A stretch of DNA of 64,000 nt, from assembly GCF_014655295.1 (NCBI RefSeq), contig NZ_BNBI01000004.1, forward strand, positions 124,001 to 188,000, written 5' to 3'. Numbering within the stretch: position 1 is the first letter of the stretch; the number at the start of each line of letters is the position of its first letter. Below the pieces are notes generated by a model. It searched no databases and was not told the DNA's origin. It saw only the letters and a program-made list of their open reading frames with translations. This document shows positions 17,250 to 25,700 of the stretch, one piece after another. Source of the DNA: Streptomyces fumanus. GTDB lineage: Bacteria; Actinomycetota; Actinomycetes; Streptomycetales; Streptomycetaceae. The position numbers were made by a program, and so were the translations under genes.

Positions 17250-18710
17250 ATGGACCACGCCCGAGTCCCTGTACTGGAGGCACTCCAGGAGTTCCGTCGC
17301 CGCGGCGACGTGGTGTACGGACCTCCCGGCCACAAACAGGGCCTGGGCGCCGATCCCCGTGTCGTCGACATCGTCGGCGAGGGCGTCTTCGCCTCCGACG
17401 TGCTCTCCCTCAACGGCCTCGACGACCGCCGCGAGTCACAGGGGGTGCTGGCCCAGGCCCAGGAGCTGATGGCCGACGCCGTCGGCGCGGAGCAGGCGTT
17501 CTTCTCCACCTGCGGCAGCTCCCTGTCGGTGAAGACGGCGATGCTGGCCGTGGCCGGACCGGGCGAGAAACTCCTCGTCTCCCGCAACGCCCACAAGTCC
17601 GTGATCGCCGGCGTCATCGTCAACGGTGTCCACCCCGTGTGGGTGCACCCGAAGCTCGACGCCGAGCGGCACCTGGTCCACCCGCCGGAGCCGGACGACG
17701 TACGCCGGGCGCTGCGGGAGCACCCCGACGCCAAGGGCATGCTGCTGATCACACCCACGGACTGGGGTTCGTGCGCCGACATCCGGGGCATCGCCGCCGT
17801 CTGCCACGACCACGACGTCCCCCTGATCGTCGACGAAGCCTGGGGCGCTCATCTGCCCTTCCACCCCGACCTGCCGGCCTGGGGCATGAACGCCGGTGCG
17901 GACCTCGTCGTCACCAGCGTCCACAAGATGGGCGGTGCCATCGAGCAGAGCTCCGTCTTCCACCTCCAGGGGGACCGTGTCTCGGCCGAGGTGCTGAAGC
18001 AGCGTGAGGACCTGCTGGGCACCACCAGCTCCTCCTCCTTGGTGTACGCCACCCTCGACGGATGGCGCCGCCAGATGGCCGAGCACGGACCCGATCTGCT
18101 CGACACCGCGCTGCGTCGCACGGCACGCGTCCGCGAGGCCGTCACCGGGATGCCCGGCCTGCGCCTGATGGGCCAGGAGGTCGTCGACCAGGGGCTGACC
18201 ACGGAGCTGGATCTGCTGAAGATCACCATCGATGTCCGGGAACTCGGCATCAGCGGCATGCAGGCCACCGAGTGGCTGCGCGCCCACTGCCAGGTCGACA
18301 TCGGCTCCTCCGACACCTGCCGGATCAGCGCGCAGATCACGCACGCCGACGACGACCGCACGGAGAACCTCCTCGTCGACTCCCTGCGCCGCCTCGTGAA
18401 GCACGCCGGCACTCTGGAGGACCGGCCCCCGGTCCAACTGCCCGAGCCCCGCGCGCTCCAGCTCGAACAGGCCATGCTGCCGCGCGACGCCTTCTTCGGC
18501 ACCGCCGAGCACGTTCCGGCCCGGCAGGCGGTCGGACGCGTCGCGGCGGAGATGATCAGCCCCTATCCGCCCGGTGTCCCCGTCGTCGCTCCGGGCGAGG
18601 TCATCACCCGGGAGGTCGTCGACTACCTGACCAGCGGGGTGGCCGCCGGCATGCTCGTCCCCGACGCCGCCGACCCCACCGCCGAGACCCTGCGGGTGGT
18701 GGCCCGCTAG
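17250..18710 (+). CDS. Orn/Lys/Arg decarboxylase, short (SpeA/YaaO-like) form
   Basis: A 486-residue PLP-dependent fold-type I decarboxylase lacking the N-terminal receiver-like wing of the large E. coli enzymes. PLP contacts include Asp 195 in IVDEAWGAH and the Schiff-base Lys 226 in VTSVHKMGGA. The opening VVYGPPGHKQG and the C-terminal ISPYPPGVPVVAPGE motif are also diagnostic. ATG 17250 follows GAGGAGG. It should convert lysine, ornithine or arginine to the matching diamine or agmatine in the cytoplasm. The substrate is not readable from sequence. A strong terminator separates it from the converging beta-trefoil gene. Confidence 0.92.
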   Translation: MDHARVPVLEALQEFRRRGDVVYGPPGHKQGLGADPRVVDIVGEGVFASDVLSLNGLDDRRESQGVLAQAQELMADAVGAEQAFFSTCGSSLSVKTAMLAVAGPGEKLLVSRNAHKSVIAGVIVNGVHPVWVHPKLDAERHLVHPPEPDDVRRALREHPDAKGMLLITPTDWGSCADIRGIAAVCHDHDVPLIVDEAWGAHLPFHPDLPAWGMNAGADLVVTSVHKMGGAIEQSSVFHLQGDRVSAEVLKQREDLLGTTSSSSLVYATLDGWRRQMAEHGPDLLDTALRRTARVREAVTGMPGLRLMGQEVVDQGLTTELDLLKITIDVRELGISGMQATEWLRAHCQVDIGSSDTCRISAQITHADDDRTENLLVDSLRRLVKHAGTLEDRPPVQLPEPRALQLEQAMLPRDAFFGTAEHVPARQAVGRVAAEMISPYPPGVPVVAPGEVITREVVDYLTSGVAAGMLVPDAADPTAETLRVVAR

Positions 18711-18716
18711 GAACGG

Positions 18717-18750
18717 CCGCGGGCCCCGGGGACGGCTCCGGGGCCCGCGG
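18717..18750. terminator. Bidirectional GC-rich terminator
   Basis: A perfect 13-bp stem, CCGCGGGCCCCGG with CCGGGGCCCGCGG, and an 8-nt loop lie between two convergent genes. It starts 6 nt after the decarboxylase stop and ends 12 nt from the stop of the opposing gene. Confidence 0.8.
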
Positions 18751-18762
18751 CGGGTGCGGTGG

Positions 18763-19269
18763 TCAGGCGCGTTCGACGAAGAACTTCTCGTGCTCACCGC
18801 CGTTGGCCTTGATCTGGCAGTTCACCGTGCCCCCGGGCCCCGTGGCGGCGGTGACCCCGCTGTCGGTGACCAGGCGCAGATAGATGTCCGGGAAGGCCGC
18901 CGACTCGAAGGAGAAGGAGCCGTCGGACTGGGGGCGGGCACGGAACTTCTCGTAGGGACCGACACCGACCTGGCAGTTGACCTTTCCGCCGCCGGCCATG
19001 GTGGTGGGAACGCCCCTGCCGTCCATGCGCAGGAACACGTTCGGGAAGGCCGCCGACTCGAAGGCGTACGTGCCGTCGGACTGGGGACGGCTCTTGAACG
19101 TCGTCCAGGCGCCGGTGCCGTACTGGCAGTTGACCTTTCCGGACCCGTCATCGGCGGGAGCGGTCACTCCGGTGCCGTCCAGTCGCAGGAAGATGTTCTC
19201 GAAGAATGTCGAACGAATCGTCACCGGCGTGTCGCCGGTCTTCGCGAGATCAGTTGCCGATAACGGCAT
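18763..19269 (-). CDS. Three-repeat beta-trefoil (fascin-like) protein
   Basis: A 168-residue protein built of three imperfect repeats of about 48 residues. Each contains a strand like FPNVFLRMDGRGV, then GGGKVNCQVG, then FRARPQSDGSFSFESAAF. Three such units make a beta-trefoil, as in fascin-like and lectin-like proteins. The repeats are close at DNA level too, so the duplication is recent or homogenised. There is no signal peptide. ATG 19269 has GGGGAAGG upstream; an in-frame ATG at 19326 is possible but less conserved-looking. Carbohydrate or protein binding is plausible; the ligand is unknown. Confidence 0.75.
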   Translation of the reverse strand: MPLSATDLAKTGDTPVTIRSTFFENIFLRLDGTGVTAPADDGSGKVNCQYGTGAWTTFKSRPQSDGTYAFESAAFPNVFLRMDGRGVPTTMAGGGKVNCQVGVGPYEKFRARPQSDGSFSFESAAFPDIYLRLVTDSGVTAATGPGGTVNCQIKANGGEHEKFFVERA

Positions 19270-19469
19270 GAGACCTTCCCCTCTATTAGTTTCGGAATTA
19301 ACGTCCGAGACCTCATCGGGCGGCATGAAAAACCTGCGCCACAGCGGCACGGTGTTTCCGCGCCGCAGGGTGCGCCGACGAGATCTCTCCTGTGCGGGGC
19401 GACGGGACCTACCGGCTCAGTGCCTGGTCAGGACCGTACGGTGGCTGCGGTGGGACGCTCGGCCGCCCG

Positions 19470-19526
19470 TCACGAGGAGGCCGGCATTCCGTAAGGCGTG
19501 GCAACGACGACGTAATCGCCTTTCAT
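19470..19526 (-). CDS. Putative 18-residue peptide MKGDYVVVATPYGMPASS
   Basis: A short reading frame with an ATG preceded by a purine-rich GGGGGCGGAAAC stretch, lying about 40 nt downstream of a good predicted promoter and about 200 nt upstream of the beta-trefoil gene in the same orientation. It could be a leader peptide (uORF) of that gene, a small signalling or RiPP-type peptide, or noise. No modifying enzyme is recognisable next to it. I do not recognise the sequence. Confidence 0.35.
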   Translation of the reverse strand: MKGDYVVVATPYGMPASS

Positions 19527-19571
19527 GTTTCCGCCCCCTTGTCGGTCCCTGCTCCTGCGGGTCCTGAACGA

Positions 19572-19600
19572 AATGTATGCGGCTCTCCACGGACTGTCCA
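19572..19600 (-). promoter_or_regulatory. Promoter reading towards the 18-residue frame and beta-trefoil gene
   Basis: On the minus strand TGGACA (19600-19595) and TACATT (19577-19572) are separated by exactly 17 bp. This is one of the closest matches to a vegetative sigma-HrdB promoter in the window. It lies in a locally A/T-rich patch with no other function. Confidence 0.55.
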
Positions 19601-19849
19601 TACACGGGACGGTGCATTTGCGGGCCATATCCGGGCTCCTCTGACACCCCGTCACCCGCTCGGGACGACTCGTGTCGCAATGGGTAGGTCCGCGGGTCAC
19701 GCGCGGCTGTCCGCGCCCCCGGGGCATCTGGCGCGCGGAAGTGCCCAACAGGCACCATGGCAGGCGGTGTTCGGCACGCACCGGCCCCGCCCTGGACCGT
19801 CACCGGCGGCGTCCGGCAGTGACGACCAGGACAGGAAAGGGGCGTACCC

Positions 19850-21256
19850 ATGCCTGAACGCGTCGGCGCTCACCGGCCCGCCGCCGTCGTCATCGGCGCG
19901 AGTACGGCGGGTCTGCTCGCCGCCGCCGCGCTCACCGAGTCCGCCGATGTCACGATCGTCGAACGCGACACCCTCCCCGCCGGTCCCCGGCCCCGGCGCG
20001 GCGTCCCGCAGGCCCGCCACGCCCACCTGGTGTGGAGCGGTGGTGTGCGTGCCTTCGAGGAACTGCTCCCCGCCGTGGTGGACGAGGTCGTGGCCAGGGG
20101 CGGCCGCCTCATCCACGTCATGGGCGACATGGTCTCCCGCGCCCCCAACGGGATCTGGTTCCGCCGCTTCACGGCCACCCGGCACCGCAACCTCGTCTGC
20201 TCGCGCGACCTGCTCGACTCCGTACTGCGCGCCCGGGTCCTCGCCGACGACCATGTCACGGTCCGGCAGGCCCACACCGCCGTCCGGTTGACGGGCGACG
20301 CCGGACGGGTCACCGGCGTACGGATGCGCGGCGGCCAGGGGGAGGTCACCTTGGCCGCCGACCTCGTCGTCGACGCCTCCGGCCGGGGGTCCCGCGCCCC
20401 GCGCTGGCTGACCGGCCTGGGCCTGCCCGGGGTCACCGAGCGGGTGGTCGACGCGGGCGTGGTGTACGCCACCCGTCTGTACCGCGCCCCGGACGGCACC
20501 GCGACGGCCGGTTTCCCCCTGGTCAACGTCCAGGCCGATCCGACCGGAGCGCCGGGCCGGGGCGGCATCGTCCTGCCCATCGAGGGCGGGCGTTGGATCG
20601 TCACGCTCGCCGGCACCCGGGGCGGGGAGCCGAGCGGTGATCCGGCGGCCTTCGTGGACTTCGCCCTCCGGCTCGGCCATCCCGTCATCGGGGAACTGCT
20701 GCGCGACGCCGAACCGCTCGGCGGGGTCGCCACCACGCGCGGCACCCGGAACCACCGCCGCTACTACGAGAAGATGAGGAACTGGCCGGAGGGCTTCGCC
20801 GTGCTCGGCGACGCGACGGCCGGGTACAACCCCGTCTACGGGCACGGCCTGACGGTCGCCGCCCAGTGCGCCCTCGCGGTGCGCGACGTCCTGCGCTCGT
20901 CCGCGCTCACCACTCCCGGCACGGCTCGCCGCCTTCAGCGTGCCGTGGCCCGTCCGGTCGGGGTGGCCTGGGACCTCGCCGTCGGCCAGGACGCCCACTA
21001 CCCCGGCGCCACGGACACGCCGCCCACCGTGCCGGAGCGCCTCCTCGCCCGGTTCCTCGACCACGCGGTGGCCACCGGGGCCCGCAACCCCCGCGCGCTC
21101 GGGGCCCTGCTGGACGTCATGAGCCTGGAGAAGCCGGTCAGGCGGCTGTTCTCGCCCGACCTGCTCGTCCCGATGCTGCTGGGCCCGAAACGCCCGCCCT
21201 TACCGGGCCCGCCGTTCACCGAAAGGGAACGGGAGATCGCCTGGCGGGGGCGGTGA
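19850..21256 (+). CDS. FAD-dependent monooxygenase/epoxidase
   Basis: A 468-residue class A flavoprotein. The N-terminal Rossmann motif is VVIGASTAGLLAAAALTES, the mid-protein strand is DLVVDASGRGS, and the second FAD motif is FAVLGDATAGYNPVYGHGLT. Length and motif spacing resemble polyether-type and squalene-like epoxidases (MonCI/LasC class) as well as geranylgeranyl-reductase-like oxidoreductases. ATG 19850 follows GGAAAGGGG. It stands alone with no PKS or terpene genes nearby, so the substrate is unknown. Confidence 0.85.
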   Translation: MPERVGAHRPAAVVIGASTAGLLAAAALTESADVTIVERDTLPAGPRPRRGVPQARHAHLVWSGGVRAFEELLPAVVDEVVARGGRLIHVMGDMVSRAPNGIWFRRFTATRHRNLVCSRDLLDSVLRARVLADDHVTVRQAHTAVRLTGDAGRVTGVRMRGGQGEVTLAADLVVDASGRGSRAPRWLTGLGLPGVTERVVDAGVVYATRLYRAPDGTATAGFPLVNVQADPTGAPGRGGIVLPIEGGRWIVTLAGTRGGEPSGDPAAFVDFALRLGHPVIGELLRDAEPLGGVATTRGTRNHRRYYEKMRNWPEGFAVLGDATAGYNPVYGHGLTVAAQCALAVRDVLRSSALTTPGTARRLQRAVARPVGVAWDLAVGQDAHYPGATDTPPTVPERLLARFLDHAVATGARNPRALGALLDVMSLEKPVRRLFSPDLLVPMLLGPKRPPLPGPPFTEREREIAWRGR

Positions 21257-21322
21257 CCCTTCCACGCCCGGCGTCCGCGGCGAACCCGACGGCACCTCCG
21301 ACGCACTGGTCGGTCAGGTGGT

Positions 21323-21637
21323 TCACGCCGCCCGGTCCCAGTGGTCCGGGCGGGTGTCGTCGTCCGGCGGGTGCTGCGCGGCCTTCTCGCGCGCCCGGAG
21401 GACGGCCCAGGTGAGCGCGGCGGCGCAGGTGAGGTACCAGGGCAGCAGCCACACGGCGTGCCACCAGGCGGCCCGTGGGGCGAGGAGGAGGTGTGTGGCG
21501 GCAGTGGCCATACCGGCGGCCAGGCTCCAGCACAGCAGGCGGCCGGCCCACCGGACGGCGCGGGTGAGCCGGCCCGGGGTGCGGTCGCGGCCTGGAGCGG
21601 TGCAGGAGGCGCACGTGCCTCTGCCGGGCGTGCTCAT
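21323..21637 (-). CDS. Small membrane protein, unknown function
   Basis: A 104-residue protein. The N-terminus has two cysteines (CASC) and a basic segment, then two predicted membrane helices, LLCWSLAAGMATAATHLLL and WLLPWYLTCAAALTWAVL, and an acidic tail. ATG 21637 is chosen for its GAAGGA ribosome site and plausible length; the frame is open to 21844. I do not recognise a family. Confidence 0.55.
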   Translation of the reverse strand: MSTPGRGTCASCTAPGRDRTPGRLTRAVRWAGRLLCWSLAAGMATAATHLLLAPRAAWWHAVWLLPWYLTCAAALTWAVLRAREKAAQHPPDDDTRPDHWDRAA

Positions 21638-22066
21638 CGCAGCGGTGTCCTTCACAGCAGGAGTAGGTGCCGCGGGCTGGGGGACCACGCATGCGGGACG
21701 GCGTAAGTGTGCCTGCTGTGTGTCCGGGCGGACAGCGACGACCGTGCCCTGGCTGTCTGTCCAGGACAGTTTTCCGGCCGACCGGTGAGGCGTCGTGACC
21801 AGCAGGTACGCGTGAGGGCCGCTGTCCGGGGGCCATTCGGGCACCTGTGAAAGTGGCTGAAAGAGGCCGCTGGCTGACCTGGGGTTACCGGATGAAAGCC
21901 GAGGTCGAGGCTTCCGGCCACCCTGAACCGCGGGCTCGCCAGCAGAATCGTCAATTCCGCCGAATTGCCGGGGTGGTCGGGGTGCTTTCGCCCCTGATGG
22001 GCCGCTGAAGCGGCGGGGCTGATTCCGGCCCGTATGCGGACGGGAATCGGGGGGACGCCGGGGTGC
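21638..22066. other. Gene-free 429-bp spacer downstream of vanS
   Basis: It lies between the small membrane protein start and the end of vanS. Only short, low-quality frames are present. I see no clear terminator, operator or RNA structure here. Confidence 0.35.
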
Positions 22067-23188
22067 TCAGCGGGGGAGTGTCACGGTGATGCGGAGCCCG
22101 CCGGCCGGGCGCGGGGTGAGGGTGAGGTCCTCGTCGTGGGCCTCGGTGATGGTCTTGACGATGGCCAGACCGAGGCCGACCCCCGCCTGCCCGGTGTGGA
22201 CGCGCTCGGTGCCGCGCTGGAAGGGCTCGGTGAGTGTCGAGACCAGTTCGGGGGTGAGCTGCTCGCCGGTGTTCTCCACGGTGAGCACCGCGGAATCGTC
22301 CTGGACACCGGTACGGACCCACACGGTGCCCTGGTCCGGCAGGTTGTGCACGATCGCGTTGTGGACGAGATTCATGGTGAGTTGCCGCAGCAGCGCGGGT
22401 GAACCGCCCGTGGGCGCGATGTCGCCGCTGGTCTCCAGGGTGATGCCGTGCTTCTCCGCGAGCGGGTGGAGCGTCTCGGCCGCCTCCTCCGCGACCAGGG
22501 ACAGGTCGACCTGCTCGCGGGTGAAGGACCGCTGGTTGGCGCGGCTGAGCAGGAGCAGTGCCTCGGTGAGGTCGATGGCCCGGGCGTTGACGGTGTGCAG
22601 GCGGTCGACGAGTGCGCGGGTGTCGTGGTGCGGGTCGGCGCGGGCCACGTCGAGGAGCGTCTTGGAGATCGCCAGCGGGGTGCGCAGCTCGTGCGAGGCG
22701 TTGGCGGCGAACCGCCGCTGTTCCGTGACGTGCGCTTCGAGCCGCGCGAGCATCATGTCGAAGGCGTCGGCGAGCTCGCGGAACTCGTCCCTGCGGCCCG
22801 GCAACCGGATCCGGTGGGACAGCGACCCGGCCGACACCATACGGGTGGCATGGGTGATGCGATCCAGCGGAGCGAGCATACGACCGGCGAGGACCCACCC
22901 TCCCAGGAGGCCGAAGACCAGCAGGAACACCATCACCGCCGCCGCCGTCGGGGCGAAACTGCGCAGGAAGAGGGTGCCCGGAGTCAGTCTCACCGCCCCT
23001 GACTCATTGGTCTGCCACCACCCCTGCCGCAGCAGGAACACCCCCACGGCGACGAGCAGCAAGGCACCCGTGAGCATGAGGAAACCGGCGTAACTCAGGG
23101 TGAGCTTGAGGCGCACGCTCAGGCCGGACCGTCGCACCACGGCCCCTGTCCCCGGATGACGGCCGTCCTCGGTCCTCAGCACACCCAT
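22067..23188 (-). CDS. vanS: VanS sensor histidine kinase
   Basis: A 373-residue membrane kinase. TM1 spans about 29-53 and TM2 about 80-102, with a very short extracytoplasmic loop typical of Streptomyces VanS. HAMP spans 102-155, the phosphoacceptor His 166 is in ANASHELRTP, and the HATPase has N-box NLVHNAIVHN and G-box GVGLGLAIVK. It senses glycopeptides and phosphorylates VanR in characterised systems. Here it is the first gene of its transcript: ATG 23188 lies 7 nt after a -10 TAGTCT, indicating a leaderless start, and no vanR lies upstream or downstream. Its identity rests on the sequence type plus the neighbouring vanK and vanHAX. Confidence 0.88.
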   Translation of the reverse strand: MGVLRTEDGRHPGTGAVVRRSGLSVRLKLTLSYAGFLMLTGALLLVAVGVFLLRQGWWQTNESGAVRLTPGTLFLRSFAPTAAAVMVFLLVFGLLGGWVLAGRMLAPLDRITHATRMVSAGSLSHRIRLPGRRDEFRELADAFDMMLARLEAHVTEQRRFAANASHELRTPLAISKTLLDVARADPHHDTRALVDRLHTVNARAIDLTEALLLLSRANQRSFTREQVDLSLVAEEAAETLHPLAEKHGITLETSGDIAPTGGSPALLRQLTMNLVHNAIVHNLPDQGTVWVRTGVQDDSAVLTVENTGEQLTPELVSTLTEPFQRGTERVHTGQAGVGLGLAIVKTITEAHDEDLTLTPRPAGGLRITVTLPR

Positions 23189-23194
23189 GCGCCC

Positions 23195-23200
23195 AGACTA
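23195..23200 (-). promoter_or_regulatory. -10 box of leaderless vanS promoter
   Basis: TAGTCT on the minus strand ends 6 nt before the vanS ATG. The VanR-type box at 23213-23242 is upstream of it in the leftward direction too. Confidence 0.5.
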
Positions 23201-23212
23201 GGAGCCGGCACC

Positions 23213-23268
23213 TATCGCCGGCGTATCGAGAACCGCATACGCCCAGGCAACCCCCCGCCGCGTTGACT
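23213..23268 (+). promoter_or_regulatory. VanR-type control box and leaderless promoter of vanK
   Basis: Direct repeats TATCG at 23213 and 23224 (11 bp apart) lead into an inverted repeat GCGTAT-N10-ATACGC at 23221-23242. A 20-bp spacer follows, then the hexamer TTGACT at 23263-23268, then 6 nt to the vanK ATG. The vanH promoter has the same elements at identical distances. Direct repeats spaced one helical turn suit an OmpR-family activator replacing a -35 box. Assignment to VanR is an inference from the gene context. Confidence 0.7.
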
Positions 23269-23274
23269 GCCGCC

Positions 23275-24429
23275 ATGTCCTCCAGCGCACCAGTGACAGC
23301 GACGGCCGGGAAGATGGCCGTCAGGCCGATCGGCACCGCCGAGCATATGGCGTTCGTACGCGCCCAGCGGTCGGTCAGCTTTCTGCAGGCCCCCGCGTGG
23401 GCCCGGGTGAAGACCGAGTGGCGGGGCGAGTCCCTCGGCTGGTTCGACGGCCGGCGCCTGGTCGGCGCGGGGCTCGTCCTGCACCGGCCGGTGCCGCGGA
23501 TCGACCGCCGCACGCTGGCGTACCTGCCCGAGGGCCCGGTCATCGACTGGAGCGGCGAGCTGGGCGCCTGGCTCGATCCGCTGGCCGCGTATCTCAAGGA
23601 GCGCGGCGCGTTCGCGATCCGGCTCGGCCCGCCGGTGGTCACGCACACCTGGAGCGCCGCCCAGGTCAAGGAGGGCCTCGCCGATCCGGGCCGCGGGCGG
23701 CTGACCGACCTGCCCTGCCACCGGGAGGAACCGGTCGGCGCCCAGGTGAGCCGCACCCTCCGGGAGGCGGGCTGGCTGCCCCGGAGCCCACGGGACGGAT
23801 TCGGGGTCGGGCACCCGCAGTTCAAGTACGAACTCCCGCTGGCCGGCAGGACCGAGGACGACCTGCTCAGGGGCATGAACCAGCAGTGGCGCCGCAACAT
23901 CAGGAAGGCGGCCGGGGCGGGCGTCGAGGTCCGGATCGGCACGGGTGCGCACGACCTCAAGGCGTTCCACGACCTCTACGTCCACACCGCCGAGCGGGAC
24001 CGCTTCACACCCCGGCCGCTGCGCTACTTCGAGACCATGTTCGCGGCACTGGGCGCCGAGGACCCCGACCGGATCAGGCTCTACCTCGCCCACCACCGGG
24101 GCGAGTTGGCCGCCTGTGCCGTCCTGGTCCGGGTCGGCGCGCACGCGGTGTACGCCTATGGCGCCTCCGCCACCGGCAAACGCGAGGTGCGCGGCTCCCA
24201 CGCCTGCCAGTGGGCGATGATCCGCGACGCGCTCACGGCCGACTGCGACGTGTACGACCTGCGCGGCATCACCCCCACCCTCAGCGCCGACGACCCGCAC
24301 GTGGGCCTCGTCCGGTTCAAGGCCGGCATCGGCGGCCGGGCGGTGCGGTACGTCGGCGAGTGGGACCTGCCGCTGCGGCCGGTGCTCTACCGGGCCTTCG
24401 ACCTCTACCTGAAACGCCGCGGACGCTGA
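23275..24429 (+). CDS. vanK: VanK, FemXAB-family peptidyltransferase
   Basis: A 384-residue Fem-family protein with the paired GNAT folds. It includes SVSFLQAPAWARVK near the start, NQQWRRNIRKAAGAGVEVRI at about residue 200 and KREVRGSHACQWAMIRDALT in the second half. In S. coelicolor VanK adds glycine to peptidoglycan precursors ending in D-Ala-D-Lac and is required for vancomycin resistance. The start is ATG 23275, 6 nt after TTGACT, with no ribosome site, so leaderless. It diverges from vanS. Normally it sits next to vanJ and vanHAX; here unrelated genes follow. Confidence 0.92.
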   Translation: MSSSAPVTATAGKMAVRPIGTAEHMAFVRAQRSVSFLQAPAWARVKTEWRGESLGWFDGRRLVGAGLVLHRPVPRIDRRTLAYLPEGPVIDWSGELGAWLDPLAAYLKERGAFAIRLGPPVVTHTWSAAQVKEGLADPGRGRLTDLPCHREEPVGAQVSRTLREAGWLPRSPRDGFGVGHPQFKYELPLAGRTEDDLLRGMNQQWRRNIRKAAGAGVEVRIGTGAHDLKAFHDLYVHTAERDRFTPRPLRYFETMFAALGAEDPDRIRLYLAHHRGELAACAVLVRVGAHAVYAYGASATGKREVRGSHACQWAMIRDALTADCDVYDLRGITPTLSADDPHVGLVRFKAGIGGRAVRYVGEWDLPLRPVLYRAFDLYLKRRGR

Positions 24430-24635
24430 CGACCGCGCGGGCGCGGGAGGGGGCGGCGCCGGGGAAGCCGGACGCCGGCCGGACGCGTTGCGACCCACTA
24501 CCGCGCCCCGCGCCCGTCCGGGCCCGTTCCGGGCAGCAGCACCCGATGAGACGAGTGAAGCGGCGTGCGGCTTGCCCGGGGCGGAACCGGAGCCCAGCAT
24601 GGAGGAATCCGGACGGGAGGCGACGGAGGACTCTC

Positions 24636-25634
24636 ATGGCTCCGTACTTCGTCAACAGCACCGACACCCTGGTGTCCGACGCGCTCGCGGGCTTCGCGCG
24701 GGCCCATGCGGACCTGCTCAGCCTCGATCCCGACCACGGGTTCGTGACGGCCCGCGCCGCGTCCCCGCACCGGCGGGTCGCCCTGCTCTCCGGTGGCGGT
24801 GCCGGGCACGAGCCGATGCACGCCGGGTACGTGGGCCGGGGCATGCTCGACGCCGCCTGTCCCGGCCGGGTCTTCGCCTCACCGCACAACCGCCAGGTCT
24901 ACGAGGGCTCGCTCGCCGTCGCCCGCGCCGAAGGCGTCCTGCACATCGTCAAGAACTACACCGGCGACCGCATCAACTTCGGCATCGCCGCCGAGCGCCT
25001 GGCCCACCGGGGAATACCGTGCGCACGCGTCCTCGTCGACGACGACCTCGCCTCCGACTGCGAGCAGATAGCCGCCGGCCGCCGGGGGACCGGTGGCACC
25101 GTCCTCATCGAGCGGATCCTCGGCGGCGCCGCCGACACCGGCCTCGGTCTCGCGGAACTCCAGCAGCTCGGCGTCCGCTTGGCCGCCCGCTGCCGCACCC
25201 TCGCCGTCGCCTCCGCCGCCCACACCGCCCCCACCCTGGGCAAGCCCGCCTTCCGTGTCGCCGCCGGCGAACTCGAGTACGGCGTGGGCATCCACGGCGA
25301 GCGGGCCAGGTCGACCATCCGTCATGCCCCGCTCGCCCGCCTGGTGGAGCGGATGACCGGCGAGCTTCTCGGGGCCCTCGCCCCGAGGCCGGGCACCGCG
25401 GCCATCACCCTGGTCAACGGGCTCGGCGCGGTGACCCCTCTGGAGCTGTACGCCGTCCACGGCGAACTGGCCCGGGTCCTCGACGCCCAGGGGATCGTCC
25501 TCGCCCGGAGCCTGGTCGGCGACTATGTCACGGCCCTCGACATGCGTGGTTTCTCTCTCACCGTCCTCTTTGCCGAACCGGCCGACCTCGCCTACTACGA
25601 CGCGCCCGTGCACACCGCCGCCCTCCGCTGGTGA
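24636..25634 (+). CDS. dhaK: Dihydroxyacetone kinase subunit DhaK
   Basis: A 332-residue substrate-binding subunit. The substrate-binding His 220 lies in YGVGIHGE, the second conserved His 58 in SGGGAGHEP, and the glycine-rich loop LHIVKNYTGDRINFG is present. The start is ATG 24636 with GGAGGA upstream. Together with DhaL it phosphorylates dihydroxyacetone (or a related triose or sugar). No DhaM phosphotransferase gene is beside it, so the phosphate donor (ATP or PTS) cannot be set from the window. It is inserted between vanK and vanH in the same direction. Confidence 0.93.
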   Translation: MAPYFVNSTDTLVSDALAGFARAHADLLSLDPDHGFVTARAASPHRRVALLSGGGAGHEPMHAGYVGRGMLDAACPGRVFASPHNRQVYEGSLAVARAEGVLHIVKNYTGDRINFGIAAERLAHRGIPCARVLVDDDLASDCEQIAAGRRGTGGTVLIERILGGAADTGLGLAELQQLGVRLAARCRTLAVASAAHTAPTLGKPAFRVAAGELEYGVGIHGERARSTIRHAPLARLVERMTGELLGALAPRPGTAAITLVNGLGAVTPLELYAVHGELARVLDAQGIVLARSLVGDYVTALDMRGFSLTVLFAEPADLAYYDAPVHTAALRW

Positions 25635-25700
25635 GCCGGCCCGACCCGGTGACCCCGACCATCCGCCCGGCACATCCGGGCACGACCACGGGAGCAGTCC

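Larger units (their letters stand above)
19270..19849. other. 580-bp regulatory region with a short reading frame
   Basis: There is no full-length gene between the beta-trefoil gene (leftward) and the flavoprotein gene (rightward). It contains the leftward promoter at 19572-19600 and an 18-codon reading frame at 19470-19526. A 200-nt stretch follows that frame and leads to the beta-trefoil ribosome site, so it may be a long 5' leader of that gene. The rightward flavoprotein start has only a GGAAAGGGG ribosome site; its promoter is not clear. Confidence 0.4.
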
